Source of the DNA: Arthrobacter sp. ISL-48
GTDB lineage: Bacteria; Actinomycetota; Actinomycetes; Actinomycetales; Micrococcaceae
NCBI RefSeq assembly: GCF_018613805.1
Contig: NZ_JAGGPL010000018.1
Span: 124,001-188,000 of the forward strand
Length of the DNA stretch: 64,000 bases
Reading direction: 5' to 3'
The position numbers and the translations under genes were made by a program. The notes beneath the pieces are model-generated. The model saw only the letters and a program-made list of their open reading frames with translations, did not search any database and was not told the origin of the DNA. This document shows, in pieces, positions 43,982-52,809 of this stretch (positions within the stretch are counted from its first letter, which is position 1; every line of letters starts with the position of its first letter).

Positions 43982-44494
43982 TCAGCCCCTCGGAGGTGTC
44001 AGGCCGTACCGGGCGATGAGGTCCGGCAGCCAGGGCGGCTCGCCGAACTGAAGCCCGTATTCGGCGGCCAGTCTGCCGATGACCTCAGGATCGGGCGGTC
44101 CCGCTTCAAAGTGGTCAGCCAATCCCCAGAAGAAATGCTCAAACCCGGCAGGGCTGATCACTTCAATCATCCGCGCGGGGACTTTCCCGGCGTTCCACAT
44201 CGTGTGCAGTTCCCCCCGCGGTTTCGTGATGTAGCCGCCGGCGCCGAGCACCGCCTCGCGTTCGCCGGACCTGAATCCGATCTCGCCTTCAATGACGATC
44301 GAGTACTCGTCCTCGCGGGTATGCGTGTGCGGGGGAACCAGGGCCCCGACGGGGAACGGGTGCTCCACAATCGAGATCTGTTCGTTGGTGTGCTCGCCGA
44401 AGAGTTTGAAGACAACCCCGATACTTCCCAGGCGGCCTTCCCTCCCCTGCCCCGGTGGCACGACTGTCAGCCGCGGGGCCTCTTCACTGTCCAT
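43982..44494 (-). CDS. Cupin-domain protein
   Basis: The 170-residue product has a single cupin barrel: PHTHTREDEYSIVIEGEIGFRSG holds the metal ligands (His-His-Glu pattern), and KPRGELHTMWNAG the last His. The C-terminal part (GFEHFFWGLADHF) resembles cupins of small-molecule catabolism. Substrate unknown. The ATG at 44494 keeps the palindromic operator outside the gene. It is divergent from a TetR gene that probably regulates it. Confidence 0.85.
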   Translation of the reverse strand: MDSEEAPRLTVVPPGQGREGRLGSIGVVFKLFGEHTNEQISIVEHPFPVGALVPPHTHTREDEYSIVIEGEIGFRSGEREAVLGAGGYITKPRGELHTMWNAGKVPARMIEVISPAGFEHFFWGLADHFEAGPPDPEVIGRLAAEYGLQFGEPPWLPDLIARYGLTPPRG

Positions 44495-44510
44495 GAGACG
44501 CCATCCTTCC

Positions 44511-44544
44511 CAATTTCGATATACACTGGTGTATATCGAAATTG
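44511..44544. promoter_or_regulatory. Perfect TetR-type operator palindrome
   Basis: CAATTTCGATATACAC (44511-44526) and its exact reverse complement (44529-44544) flank a TG centre. It lies 17 bases upstream of the cupin ATG and 72 bases upstream of the TetR ATG, where one regulator can control both. It is AT-rich against a GC-rich background. Confidence 0.85.
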
Positions 44545-44615
44545 TCCAACCGCGAAGGACCGGTGTCAATACTTTGAGTGAACACAGCCGCTCATCCAAT
44601 AGCCGCCGCTACGAG

Positions 44616-45233
44616 ATGGGCAAACGCGGCGAGCAGATGAACAGCACTCGGCAGCGCATCGTGAATGCAGCTGTGGCTCTGCACGGTTCCGTTGGCCCGG
44701 CCCGCACGACAATAGCCGGCGTCGCCGAGCAGGCGGGTGTCACCCGTTTGACGGTCTACCGGCACTTTCCCGACGACGCAGCACTGTTCTCCGCCTGCTC
44801 CTCGCACTGGCTCTCCCAGCAGCAGCTGCCGGACCCTGCCGCGTGGGCGCGGCATTCAGATGCCTTGGAACGCCTGAACGCCGGATTATCTGACCTTTAT
44901 CGTTTCTACCGCGAGGGGGAGGCCATGCTGACACGGATCTATGGGGACTGGGACGTGTTGCCGGCAGAACACCGCAAGAACCTCGAAGCCCGCGACACTT
45001 ATTTCCGCAGCGTTCTGGTCGAACCGTTCCCCGAGCCGGCCAGGACCGACAGACTGCACGCCGTCGTCGGCCATGCTGTTTCCTTCTGGACGTGGCGGTC
45101 GCTTTGCCACGACAACGGGCTCCCCAATAATGACGCCGTCGAAGCCATGTCTGCCCTGATCACATCGATGGCCGGCACCCCGCTGGCGCCCGTGCCCACC
45201 GGCGCGGAAAAGGCGGGCATCCGTACCCGGTGA
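44616..45233 (+). CDS. TetR-family transcriptional regulator
   Basis: The 205-residue regulator has the TetR head STRQRIVNAAVALHGSVGPA followed by TTIAGVAEQAGVTRLTVYRHFPDDAALFSAC. The ligand domain is not assignable. The ATG at 44616 is chosen; ATG 44637 and a TTG at 44574 are alternatives. It is divergent from the cupin gene over a 34-base palindrome, which is its probable operator. Confidence 0.9.
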   Translation: MGKRGEQMNSTRQRIVNAAVALHGSVGPARTTIAGVAEQAGVTRLTVYRHFPDDAALFSACSSHWLSQQQLPDPAAWARHSDALERLNAGLSDLYRFYREGEAMLTRIYGDWDVLPAEHRKNLEARDTYFRSVLVEPFPEPARTDRLHAVVGHAVSFWTWRSLCHDNGLPNNDAVEAMSALITSMAGTPLAPVPTGAEKAGIRTR

Positions 45234-45238
45234 CGACT

Positions 45239-45508
45239 TCAGGCGTACCACTGCCAGCCTGGAGGCGCCCAGTCCTCCGGGGCCCTGTGGGCGTAGTGAT
45301 TGCCGCAGTGCCCGCAGGTATAGCTGACCACGGGTGGCAGCAGGCTTTCCCTGTCCAGGGCATAGGAGGCAGGCACATAACCCGTGATTTCCAGGTAGGC
45401 ATCAGTGCCGCATTGACGGCAGCCAGGCACTGACGGCGGCGGCGCCGGGGCTGATTGCCAGAGGTCGTGCGCATGTCTTCGCGGGACTGTAATCACGGGT
45501 TCACGCAT
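45239..45508 (-). CDS. Small zinc-ribbon-like protein
   Basis: The 89-residue product has two CxxC knuckles (GCRQCGTDA and YTCGHCGNHYAHR) about 40 residues apart, typical of zinc ribbons, and a Trp-rich end (DWAPPGWQWYA). Function unknown. The ATG at 45508 is used; ATG 45547 would add 13 residues. It is convergent with the TetR gene, 5 bases apart. Confidence 0.75.
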   Translation of the reverse strand: MREPVITVPRRHAHDLWQSAPAPPPSVPGCRQCGTDAYLEITGYVPASYALDRESLLPPVVSYTCGHCGNHYAHRAPEDWAPPGWQWYA

Positions 45509-45861
45509 TCGCTTGATGCCGGTCCGGTCCCAAGTGTCCTGGGACACGAGGGGTGCCGATCACTTTACTCTTTTGGCGCCGCGTCCGGAATGCCTCCAGC
45601 GAAGTCATTGCCAGGAAAGATCCGGGGTCCCTGATGTCAACTGGGTAGGTGAAGCCATAAGGAAAAGGCTCCGCGGGTCGGACACGAGTAGTCGGTACGT
45701 GGTTTGAGCAGGCCCGATACCTAAGCCACAGGGACTACTCGAATATGCCCGGATCAGTAGATTGTGGAATGTGGGGCATCGTAATCTGGTGTGACTGATG
45801 GTCCCCTACTGGGATGGAGACGATCGGATTGTCCGGTTTAGCACTAGTCCCAGGAGTAGCC
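45509..45861. other. Gene-free stretch with a long imperfect hairpin
   Basis: No convincing gene is seen here. CGAGTAGTC (45685-45693) and GACTACTCG (45733-45741) form perfect arms with inner GTGGTTT/AAGCCAC pairing, giving a 57-base stem-loop of unknown role. Confidence 0.5.
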
Positions 45862-46122
45862 ATGAACCCGAATGTCGTCGACGTTGCCGATGTGTTCGAT
45901 GACTTCACGGTGCCAAGTAAATTCCGGCAGGACCCCCAGCTGGTGCAGACAGCATGGAACCTTGCCCGGGTCGCTGCGACCCAGTCAGGTGACGCCGGGT
46001 GCGTGACCGTCCGGGCGACAACGGTCGAAAACCGGGTCATCTTGCGGGAAATTTTCGGCGATCAACTTCGCGGTCGGCTGGACCATCTGCAGCAGCAGGC
46101 GCTCCGGCGGCGTGCGAAGTAG
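45862..46122 (+). CDS. Hypothetical protein, 86 residues
   Basis: The product starts MNPNVVDVADVFDDFT and is helical, with a basic end (QQQALRRRAK). AGGAG lies 6 bases upstream of the ATG, good support for the start. No known domain is recognised. It is convergent with the GH26 gene. Confidence 0.65.
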   Translation: MNPNVVDVADVFDDFTVPSKFRQDPQLVQTAWNLARVAATQSGDAGCVTVRATTVENRVILREIFGDQLRGRLDHLQQQALRRRAK

Positions 46123-46178
46123 GCCTCTCCACGGCCACCAGGGCGGTGCCGAACACAGCCCTCCACTCCCGGCCCGGG

Positions 46179-47483
46179 TTATGACCGTCTGGCGGCCAGT
46201 GCAGCGGTGAGGGCGCTTGTTGAGGTGGTGGAGCTGTTGATCCGCCAGTCGACTTCCTTGTTGTGGTTGAACCAGACGAACGCCGTGATGTCTGTCTGCG
46301 CGGCAAGATAGGACACGAGGGCGGTGTTCCAGTTCGCCTTGGAGCCCCCGGCTTCTGCTGAGGCGGTCTCGGCGATGATGATCGGCTTGCCGGGTGCCAG
46401 GCTGCGAAGCGCTGTCAGGCCTTCATCGAGCAGGGCCGACGGCGATGTCCAGGAGCTCCATGATGCGGCGGTTCCCCAGTTGTAGCCGTCCAGGGCAACG
46501 ACGTCGACATAGCCGGCTCCGGGGTAAAGGCCGGCGAGGGGTGTTGAACCCCAGTAGGGAACATTGGGGCTCCAGACCCACTGCACGTTGGTAGCCCCGG
46601 TGGCGGCCACGACGTCGTGCACGTGCCGCCACGCGGCGGCGTAGTCCCCGGCCTGGTTGCCGTTGGCGGACTCGGCCCAGGGGTACCAGTTGCCGTTCAT
46701 TTCGTGGCCGAACCTGAGCATGACGGGCTTGCCCCAGGAGGCCAGGGCGGTGCCCCACTGCTTGATGTACGTATCGAAGTCTCCGGCGGTGATGCGGTCC
46801 AGGGCGTAGGCCGGCTGGTCGGCACCGTTCCCGGTCCAGAGCCACGGCTCCCAGGTGACCAGGCTCGTGGCGCCGCGTGCGTTGACAGCGTTCAGCTCAG
46901 TGATGGGGGCCGGCTGGGCGAAGTCGGAGTACCACATCACGACGGACGGGCTCTCGTTGACGAGTGTGGATACGGCGTCCAGTTCGCTGGCGGCCAGCGG
47001 GCCGCCCGGCGTCGAAACACCGAAGCGCAGCCGGGCGGAGCTGACCGGCGGGGTGGCCGTTACCGGTGCCGGCTTTGCCCGGGCCGCCATCATGATCGGG
47101 GCGGTAGCGACCCCTGGACCGGTGCTGATCGAGGCGGGGCTGTAAGTGACGGTGTAGGGCGCGGACGCCGAGTCCGGTCCTCCTTCGGCCGTAACGATAA
47201 CCGTCGCCTCAGCGGTGAGGGGGATCGTCACTGCGGCGGTGAAGGATCCATTGGCTTTGGCGGAGAACGGAACGCTGGACGATCCGGCCGCCAGCGTCCC
47301 GGAGACCTTGCGGGCGAAGCCCGTGCCGTTCACGGTGACGGACGAACCGGCCGGACCCGCTGAAGCACTCAACGTGATCCCGGGGTGGCTGGCTGCCTCT
47401 GCGGGAACGGCGATGCCGAACAACACGGCCAGTGACAGGACAAGACCTGCCACGGCAAACTGCAAACTACGATTCTTACCCAC
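46179..47483 (-). CDS. Secreted GH26-like glycosidase with Ig-like domain
   Basis: The 434-residue product starts at GTG 47483 with GGGGAG upstream. It has a signal peptide ending near AEA (residue 31), an IPT/Ig-like domain (GITLSASAGPAGSSVTVNG), a Pro/Ala linker, and a barrel with acid/base MLRFGHEMNGNWYPW and nucleophile KPIIIAETASAE, a GH26 pattern (beta-mannanases and beta-1,3-xylanase-type enzymes). YLAALDGYN-type VDVVALDGYNWG also fits. Substrate not certain; a mannan or mixed-linkage glucan is likely. Confidence 0.87.
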   Translation of the reverse strand: MGKNRSLQFAVAGLVLSLAVLFGIAVPAEAASHPGITLSASAGPAGSSVTVNGTGFARKVSGTLAAGSSSVPFSAKANGSFTAAVTIPLTAEATVIVTAEGGPDSASAPYTVTYSPASISTGPGVATAPIMMAARAKPAPVTATPPVSSARLRFGVSTPGGPLAASELDAVSTLVNESPSVVMWYSDFAQPAPITELNAVNARGATSLVTWEPWLWTGNGADQPAYALDRITAGDFDTYIKQWGTALASWGKPVMLRFGHEMNGNWYPWAESANGNQAGDYAAAWRHVHDVVAATGATNVQWVWSPNVPYWGSTPLAGLYPGAGYVDVVALDGYNWGTAASWSSWTSPSALLDEGLTALRSLAPGKPIIIAETASAEAGGSKANWNTALVSYLAAQTDITAFVWFNHNKEVDWRINSSTTSTSALTAALAARRS

Positions 47484-47691
47484 AAAAACTCCCCAGCATC
47501 GTGAAATGGCCGCCCTGCTCCAGGGTTCAGCCGGTCCGCAGGGTGGGCAGAAAATACTCCCCAGACAATGAGTACCAGAGGCCAACGCGTAACAAATAGG
47601 GTCTTTGACCCATAGTGCCCAAGCCTGCGCAGGTACTGCGGCAAACCAAAGGAATTCTTGAGGTTGGGCAGGTGCGGGGCTGAGCGGGCGG

Positions 47692-48060
47692 CTATAGCCG
47701 GGCGGGGCAGAGCCGGTCGGCGAGGATCGTCAATTCGCTGGGGCGGAACGGCTTGACCAGATAGGCGGACGCGCCTGCGGACAGCCCGTCCATTTCGTCG
47801 CTGAGCCGGGCACGGGCAGTCAGCATGAGGATCGGCGCGACAGTCATTTGCCGGAGCCCGTGCGCGACGTCGAGGCCATCGATGTCGGGAAGTCCCAGGT
47901 CCAGGGTGATCAGGGCCGGATTCAGCACGGCGGCCGCTTCGAGGCCCTCCGCCCCGGTCCCGGCCACGTGCACTTCGAAACCGCCCTTGGACAGGACGAA
48001 CGAAATCAGTCCGGCAATGTCCTCGTCATCCTCGATGACGAGGCAGATACCTCTAGACAC
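47692..48060 (-). CDS. Stand-alone response-regulator receiver domain
   Basis: The 122-residue CheY-like protein starts at GTG 48060 (VSRGICLVIEDDEDIAGLI). The acidic pocket is EDDED near residue 10, the phospho-acceptor Asp54 lies in ALITLDLGLPDIDG and the switch Lys103 in LVKPFRPSEL. There is no output domain and no kinase gene nearby, so it may relay phosphate or act by protein binding. GGGGGGG precedes the start. Confidence 0.88.
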   Translation of the reverse strand: MSRGICLVIEDDEDIAGLISFVLSKGGFEVHVAGTGAEGLEAAAVLNPALITLDLGLPDIDGLDVAHGLRQMTVAPILMLTARARLSDEMDGLSAGASAYLVKPFRPSELTILADRLCPARL

Positions 48061-48122
48061 CGGCCCCCCCAACATTCGGCATCTGTCCAGTCTAGCCGCG
48101 GCTCGACGGCTGTGGGTGATTG

Positions 48123-48269
48123 TCAGGGGCGGACCTTGCCGTCCCGTTGGACGAGGGCCGGCAGGGCCACACCTATCAGGGTGACGCCGACGGCGGCCAG
48201 AAGGCCTGTGCCGGCACCGAGGCCGGTGTAAGCCAGGGCGACGCCGGAAGCCCGGAGGCTTGTTTTCAT
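48123..48269 (-). CDS. Small membrane protein, 48 residues
   Basis: The frame MKTSLRASGVALAYTGLGAG has one long hydrophobic stretch with small residues (GTGLLAAVGVTLIGVALPALV) and a basic tail. It is unlike any family I recognise. An ATG 9 bases upstream is also in frame. It is divergent from the GH13 gene and is a tentative call. Confidence 0.4.
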   Translation of the reverse strand: MKTSLRASGVALAYTGLGAGTGLLAAVGVTLIGVALPALVQRDGKVRP

Positions 48270-48414
48270 TTCGTACATTCCGTGGTGGCGCCCGCAGGCT
48301 TGGCCCGTGGATTTCTTCAAGATTCCGGCAATTCCGGTACCGGAAGGCCTTGCGGGCGGCGAAAGAATGGCGTTCACTGAGCCTGCATGCCGTGCGAGTA
48401 CCAGGAGGAACCGG

Positions 48415-50148
48415 ATGACCAGCCAGGAAACCCAGCCAGAAGCGGGCCTCCATACCGGGCGGGAGTGGTTCAAGAGTGCCGTGGTCTACCAGATTTACCC
48501 GCGCAGTTTCGCCGATTCCGACGGCGACGGCGTGGGCGACCTGCGCGGGATCATCGGTCGGCTGGACTACCTGCACAACCTGGGCGTGGACGTCGTCTGG
48601 CTCTCGCCGGTCTACCGTTCACCGCAGGATGATAACGGCTACGACATCAGCGACTACCAGGACATCGATCCGGTGTTCGGGGACCTTGCCACGCTCGACG
48701 AGCTCCTCACCGGCCTGCATGCCCGCGGCATGAAGCTGGTGATGGACCTCGTGGTGAACCACACCTCGGACGAACACCCGTGGTTCGTGGAGTCCCGCTC
48801 CTCCCGGGACAATCCGAGACGCGACTGGTACTGGTGGCGGCCGCCCCGGGCGGGGGCGGAACCAGGTACGCCCGGCGCCGAGCCAAACAACTGGGGCTCC
48901 GCCTTCTCAGGACCGGCGTGGGAATACGACGCCGCGAGCGGAGAGTACTACCTGCACCTGTTCTCAAAGAAGCAGCCGGACCTGAACTGGGAAAACCCGG
49001 AAGTCCGGGCCGCCGTCTACGACATGATGAACTGGTGGCTGGACCGCGGCGTGGACGGCTTCCGGATGGACGTCATCAACTTCATCTCCAAGGATCCGGC
49101 CCTGCCGGAGGGGCCCAAGGCGGACGGCATGCTGTACGGCGACGGCGGCCCGCACTACATTTCCGGTCCACGGATCCACGAGTTCCTCCAAGAAATGCAC
49201 CAGGAGGTCTTCGCGGGCAGGGACAAGGACCTGCTCACCGTGGGGGAAATGCCCGGCGTCACTGTGGAGGACGCCCTGTTGTTCACAGATCCGGAACGCG
49301 AAGAAGTGGACATGGTGTTCCAGTTCGAGCACGTGGCCCTGGACCAAGAGGGCGGCAACAAGTGGCGGCCCAAGAAGCTCCTGCTGACCGACCTCAAGAA
49401 ATCGCTGGGCCGCTGGCAGGATGCCCTGGGGGAACGGGGCTGGAACAGCCTCTACTGGGGCAACCACGACCAGGCCCGGGCTGTTTCCCGCTTCGGCGAC
49501 GACGGCGGGTACCGTGAACTGTCAGCCAAAATGCTCGCCGCCGTACTCCACCTGCACCGCGGCACACCGTACGTCTACCAGGGTGAAGAGCTGGGCATGA
49601 CCAACATGGCCTTCGGCGCCATCAGCGACTACCGGGACATCGAGGTCCTCAACCACCACCGGGAAGCCACCACCCATCTTGGCCACACCGACGCTGAAGT
49701 TCTGGCTGCCCTCGCGCCGCTCAACCGGGACAATGCCCGCACCCCTGTGCAGTGGGACGCCACCAGACACGGCGGCTTCACCACGGGCGCGCCGTGGATC
49801 GCCGTGAACCCCAACGCAAACACCATCAACGCCGCAGCGCAGGTGGATGATCCGGAATCCGTCTACAACTTCTACCGCCGGGTCATAGCGCTGCGCCACA
49901 CTGACCCGGTGGTGGCTTACGGGGATTTCACGATGCTGCTGCCCGACGACGAGCACGTCTACGCCTTCCGGCGCTCGCTGCCGGACGCCGAGATGCTGGT
50001 GCTAGGCAACTTTTCGGGAACGGCCCAGACGGCCGACGTCGGGATTTCTGCCTGGTCGGAGGCGGTCCCGGTTTTGGGGAACTACCCTCCCGATGAAGGT
50101 TTGGGTCTTCGACCCTGGGAAGTTAAGGTGTTGCGCCGGGAGGTGTAA
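48415..50148 (+). CDS. GH13 alpha-glucosidase / oligo-1,6-glucosidase
   Basis: The 577-residue cytosolic enzyme has the GH13 regions in order: VVYQIYPRSFADSDGDGVGDLRGI, DLVVNHTSDEHPWF, nucleophile GFRMDVINF, acid LTVGEMPGV, and WGNHDQARAV with the third carboxylate. Related enzymes hydrolyse alpha-1,4 or alpha-1,6 glucosides such as isomaltose or sucrose isomers. The ATG at 48415 has AGGAGG upstream. It stands alone, with a hairpin after the stop. Confidence 0.93.
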   Translation: MTSQETQPEAGLHTGREWFKSAVVYQIYPRSFADSDGDGVGDLRGIIGRLDYLHNLGVDVVWLSPVYRSPQDDNGYDISDYQDIDPVFGDLATLDELLTGLHARGMKLVMDLVVNHTSDEHPWFVESRSSRDNPRRDWYWWRPPRAGAEPGTPGAEPNNWGSAFSGPAWEYDAASGEYYLHLFSKKQPDLNWENPEVRAAVYDMMNWWLDRGVDGFRMDVINFISKDPALPEGPKADGMLYGDGGPHYISGPRIHEFLQEMHQEVFAGRDKDLLTVGEMPGVTVEDALLFTDPEREEVDMVFQFEHVALDQEGGNKWRPKKLLLTDLKKSLGRWQDALGERGWNSLYWGNHDQARAVSRFGDDGGYRELSAKMLAAVLHLHRGTPYVYQGEELGMTNMAFGAISDYRDIEVLNHHREATTHLGHTDAEVLAALAPLNRDNARTPVQWDATRHGGFTTGAPWIAVNPNANTINAAAQVDDPESVYNFYRRVIALRHTDPVVAYGDFTMLLPDDEHVYAFRRSLPDAEMLVLGNFSGTAQTADVGISAWSEAVPVLGNYPPDEGLGLRPWEVKVLRREV

Positions 50149-50162
50149 CCGCTGGCAAAGGC

Positions 50163-50194
50163 GTGCGGCCGGCCGGTTGCCCGGCCGACCGCAC
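50163..50194 (+). terminator. Hairpin terminator after the GH13 gene
   Basis: GTGCGG (50163-50168) pairs with CCGCAC (50189-50194) and the inner CCGGCCGG/CCCGGCCG arms extend the stem with small gaps. It begins 14 bases after the stop codon. Confidence 0.6.
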
Positions 50195-50372
50195 TGTGGG
50201 GATCCCTCGCCCTTAGTATCCGGAGGGCGATCGTCGGGAACGGATGATCATGCCGGTACCAGCTGCCATTGCGCGCTAACAATACGCTGACGAGCAACAG
50301 CAGGCCCGTCTCGCCCTGCGCGTCAAGAGTCCTGTCATAGCAACGTGATGTGCGACATGTAACCACATGGAA

Positions 50373-50404
50373 GCAGGCAGGGGCGGCCGGCTGCCCCTGC
50401 CTGC
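50373..50404. terminator. Hairpin touching the first motif promoter
   Basis: GCAGGCAGGGG (50373-50383) pairs with CCCCTGCCTGC (50394-50404). It ends inside the GCGTCACGATTC box at 50403, so it could insulate or regulate that promoter. Confidence 0.5.
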
Positions 50405-50433
50405 GTCACGATTCGAGCGGATGTGGGTTATAT
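50403..50433 (+). promoter_or_regulatory. Island promoter motif 1, before ncRNA 1
   Basis: GCGTCACGATTC (50403-50414), 13 bases ending GGG, then TTATAT (50428-50433). It drives toward a gene-free stretch that ends in a 12-base-pair hairpin. Confidence 0.6.
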
Positions 50434-50435
50434 GG

Positions 50436-50608
50436 GTGTCTGCGATTCCTGGCGGGGTGCTGATGTGGAACTCTGAGATGCCGCCGGAGTGACGTCACAG
50501 ACACACGTGCACCGCCCCCAACGGACTCGTCCCTTGGGAGGGCACACCGGTCCGCGACCCAGCAGCGGACAGCGTGTCCGGCCCCGTTCCGTAGCAGGGG
50601 CCGGACAC
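50436..50608 (+). ncRNA. Candidate non-coding RNA 1 of the island family
   Basis: The segment starts GTGTCTGCGATTCCTGG 2 bases after the TTATAT box and ends with GTGTCCGGCCCC (50574-50585) paired to GGGGCCGGACAC (50597-50608). An internal hairpin GTCCGC/GCGGAC matches, by position, the CTGCC/GGCAG hairpin of ncRNAs 2 and 3 with different bases, as expected for covariation. No reading frame of note exists on this strand. It is the most diverged of three members. Confidence 0.42.
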
Positions 50609-50712
50609 GCACACGCCGGCAGGTCGCAGGGTCCGCAGCCGAAGGGCATCGCGGCTAATTAAGCACCTCTGGAGGCCTTTTCCTATTCTGGTCAGACCTG
50701 GCAGGGGTGGCG

Positions 50713-51153
50713 CTATCCGATCCGCTCGGCCAGGGACACGATGATTCCTTCCGGTCCCCGAACGTACGCCATGCGCCAGATGTCCTCGTATTGGCCGACG
50801 CCGCCCACCAGGCCGTAGCCATCCGTTGCCACCCGCTCGAGGGCCAATTGAAGGTCGTCCACCTCGAACGCCACGTTGCGCAGTCCCAATTCGGTGGACA
50901 TCGCGGACGGAGACCCGGGCTCGTGGTCAGGCTGGGTGAAGCTTGACAGCTCCAGGCCGGCACCTCCATCCGGCGGCCGCAGCATGACGATCTCGCTGCG
51001 GGAGCCGGGTATGCCGATGACGGTGTCCACGAACTCGCCCTCCATGAACGTCCGGCCCTCGACCTCAAGACCCAACCCAACGAAGAAAGCCGTTGCTCTG
51101 TCGATGTCAGCAACGGTGATGCCGACGTGGTCGAAGCGTCGCACATGTGACAT
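50713..51153 (-). CDS. VOC (glyoxalase/bleomycin resistance) family protein
   Basis: The 146-residue protein has two beta-alpha-beta-beta-beta modules: RRFDHVGITVADIDRATAFFVGLGLEVEG and LGLRNVAFEVDDLQLALERV. The metal ligands include His in FDHVG and Glu in the later strands (GLELSSF). VOC proteins isomerise or dioxygenate small molecules or bind drugs; the substrate is unknown. The ATG at 51153 is preferred to longer forms. Confidence 0.87.
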   Translation of the reverse strand: MSHVRRFDHVGITVADIDRATAFFVGLGLEVEGRTFMEGEFVDTVIGIPGSRSEIVMLRPPDGGAGLELSSFTQPDHEPGSPSAMSTELGLRNVAFEVDDLQLALERVATDGYGLVGGVGQYEDIWRMAYVRGPEGIIVSLAERIG

Positions 51154-51326
51154 GGGGTGCACTCTCCAGTTCCTGTTGGTGACTCCTGGATTGACATCTT
51201 TGACGTCGGTGCGGGCGGTGGAAGCCGAACGTCCCGAATGTACTGATCGGCCCCAGCATACCGGCCTGGTCAATTGCGCCAATTGGGACAAAAGAGGTCT
51301 TCGGAAACCGACCCTCCGGATCTGAT

Positions 51327-51357
51327 GCGTCACGATTTGCGGCGTGGGCGGTACTAA
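51327..51357 (+). promoter_or_regulatory. Island promoter motif 2, before the YegP-like gene
   Basis: GCGTCACGATTT (51327-51338), 13 bases ending CGG, then TACTAA (51352-51357). The predicted start, GTGACGGTTTTG, is about 55 bases upstream of the ATG. Confidence 0.6.
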
Positions 51358-51415
51358 AGGTGACGGTTTTGTTTGAGTCGGGGCATGAAGGCGCCGCGTA
51401 GGTTAGGAGAGCGAG

Positions 51416-51613
51416 ATGACCGCTGGCTTTGAACTGTATCTGGATCAAGAGGGCCGTCACCGGTTCCGAATGGTCGCAGTGGATGGTTCGGTGATGCTCA
51501 CCTCGGAGGCTTACATCCATGAGGATGACGCCATCGCCGGTATCTGGGCAGTGCGGGAAGTCGCTGTCTCCGGGAGCATCGTGGACCGCACTGGCTCGAA
51601 CGCCAATGCCTGA
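51416..51613 (+). CDS. YegP/DUF1508-like protein
   Basis: The 65-residue product begins MTAGFELYLDQEGRHRFRMV and continues with DGSVMLTSEAYIHEDDAIAG, the pattern of DUF1508 (YegP), a small beta-sheet family of unknown function. AGGAGAGCG precedes the ATG. It is the first protein gene under the shared island promoter motif. Confidence 0.82.
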   Translation: MTAGFELYLDQEGRHRFRMVAVDGSVMLTSEAYIHEDDAIAGIWAVREVAVSGSIVDRTGSNANA

Positions 51614-51876
51614 GGCCACAGGGGCACATGTTTCCGGAGCGGCCCGTGACTGATCCGATAGTTGGGACCGGATCGGAGTCCTCATGGACCAGGGCAACGA
51701 ACGTCTACCCAGACTGTAGCTGCCCACGATGGCGTTACCACCCCGCGTATCCGAAGCCGACGGATCCGCACTGCCCAAAACACGGTGACAACGGTTGATT
51801 CGTCCCGGGAGCAAGCGAAGGGGGGACCCAACGGACACTGGAAATCCTGGGACCGATCCCCTTACTCGGGAAAACG

Positions 51877-51907
51877 GCGTCACGGTCTGCACGCTCGGCG
51901 GTTAAGA
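51877..51907 (+). promoter_or_regulatory. Island promoter motif 3, leaderless gene
   Basis: GCGTCACGGTCT (51877-51888), 13 bases ending CGG, then TTAAGA (51902-51907). The ATG at 51912 begins 4 bases later, so the mRNA should start at or near the start codon. Confidence 0.62.
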
Positions 51908-51911
51908 CGGC

Positions 51912-52136
51912 ATGAGGAATGCTTTGTTCAGAATTGCAGATGATTCAGTTGCCCCGGACGCCACCGTCCGTGTCGGCGCTGCCGAGCTCGGTGAACTCGA
52001 GGAATGTTGGAAATCGTTCCTCGCCACATCCAGCGACGGGGACTTTGACCCCGTAACCTCCCTGCGCTGCACAGGCGCTGTGATCAGGGCAGTCGAAAAC
52101 GTCATCTCGACGGTGGAAGAAGAACAATCCACTTAA
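51912..52136 (+). CDS. Small island protein A, 74 residues
   Basis: The product has a C-terminal half (ELEECWKSFLATSSDGDFDPVTSLRCTGAVIRAVENVI) that aligns with the product of the minus-strand gene at 52810-53037, both sharing W...L..T...DP...LR.TG.V.R....... The function is unknown; the helical pattern suggests a small binding protein. It starts directly after a motif promoter with no room for a ribosome site, consistent with leaderless translation. Confidence 0.72.
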   Translation: MRNALFRIADDSVAPDATVRVGAAELGELEECWKSFLATSSDGDFDPVTSLRCTGAVIRAVENVISTVEEEQST

Positions 52137-52169
52137 CGTGCCTGGCAAGGGCCACCCTGCCGGCTGGAT

Positions 52170-52628
52170 TCAAGTGCCCCTGGGCAGGTCCGGCAGGTGC
52201 GAAGGTGAAACGCCCACTGTGCCCCGGTCTGCTACTTTGCTGGCATCCAGGGCAATCCCGGCGCTGATATCTGGGGCGGTTCCAGCCAGCATCCCCAACA
52301 TGGACTCGCAGCCGTCGTTCTGGGCGTGGCGCAGATACAGCACACTGTAGGCCTCACGGAACCCCTTCTGCGCACGCCGGCGAAGGGCCGAAAACGCGTC
52401 GGGCGCGATATCGAGAAGCGTGCCGGCCTCGCGCGGCGTGAGTCCTTCCACGTCCAGGTACCACAGGGCTCTCTGCCACCGAACGGGAAGGGCGGCCAAG
52501 GCCTCGGCGACGAGATCGTGCCCCTGCGGGAAGGCGTAAAGTCCGGTCGGGCCCAGACCGCCGGCGGGCTCGCCCCTGTGTTCTGGCAGCGGCTCAGTTG
52601 GAGCGAACTTCAACATGATGCCGGGCAT
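52170..52628 (-). CDS. Sigma-factor region-4-like protein, lacking region 2
   Basis: The 152-residue product has a sigma4-like segment LVAEALAALPVRWQRALWYLDVEGLTPREAGTLLDIAPDAFSALRRRAQKG (residues about 37-88), closely similar to the two complete sigma proteins of this island. Core-binding region 2 is absent both in frame and in the upstream sequence. It is either a decayed sigma gene or a region-4-only regulator. The zinc-finger end of the 60.7-kb sigma is replaced by an unrelated tail. The start at 52628 is uncertain. Confidence 0.55.
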   Translation of the reverse strand: MPGIMLKFAPTEPLPEHRGEPAGGLGPTGLYAFPQGHDLVAEALAALPVRWQRALWYLDVEGLTPREAGTLLDIAPDAFSALRRRAQKGFREAYSVLYLRHAQNDGCESMLGMLAGTAPDISAGIALDASKVADRGTVGVSPSHLPDLPRGT

Positions 52629-52809
52629 GCGGGGTTGAAGCTGACAAAGCGTAAAGCATGGAACATGCGGACTCCGGGCGGTAGCGATTCCTGCCTAACG
52701 CAGGGTTGATAGCGCTAACAGAACCAGCTAATGAAAAAGCTGCCGACTTTTGGTCATAAAGAACATGAACAAATCACATTATGACGGCCGGAATTCCACC
52801 AAGGACCCA

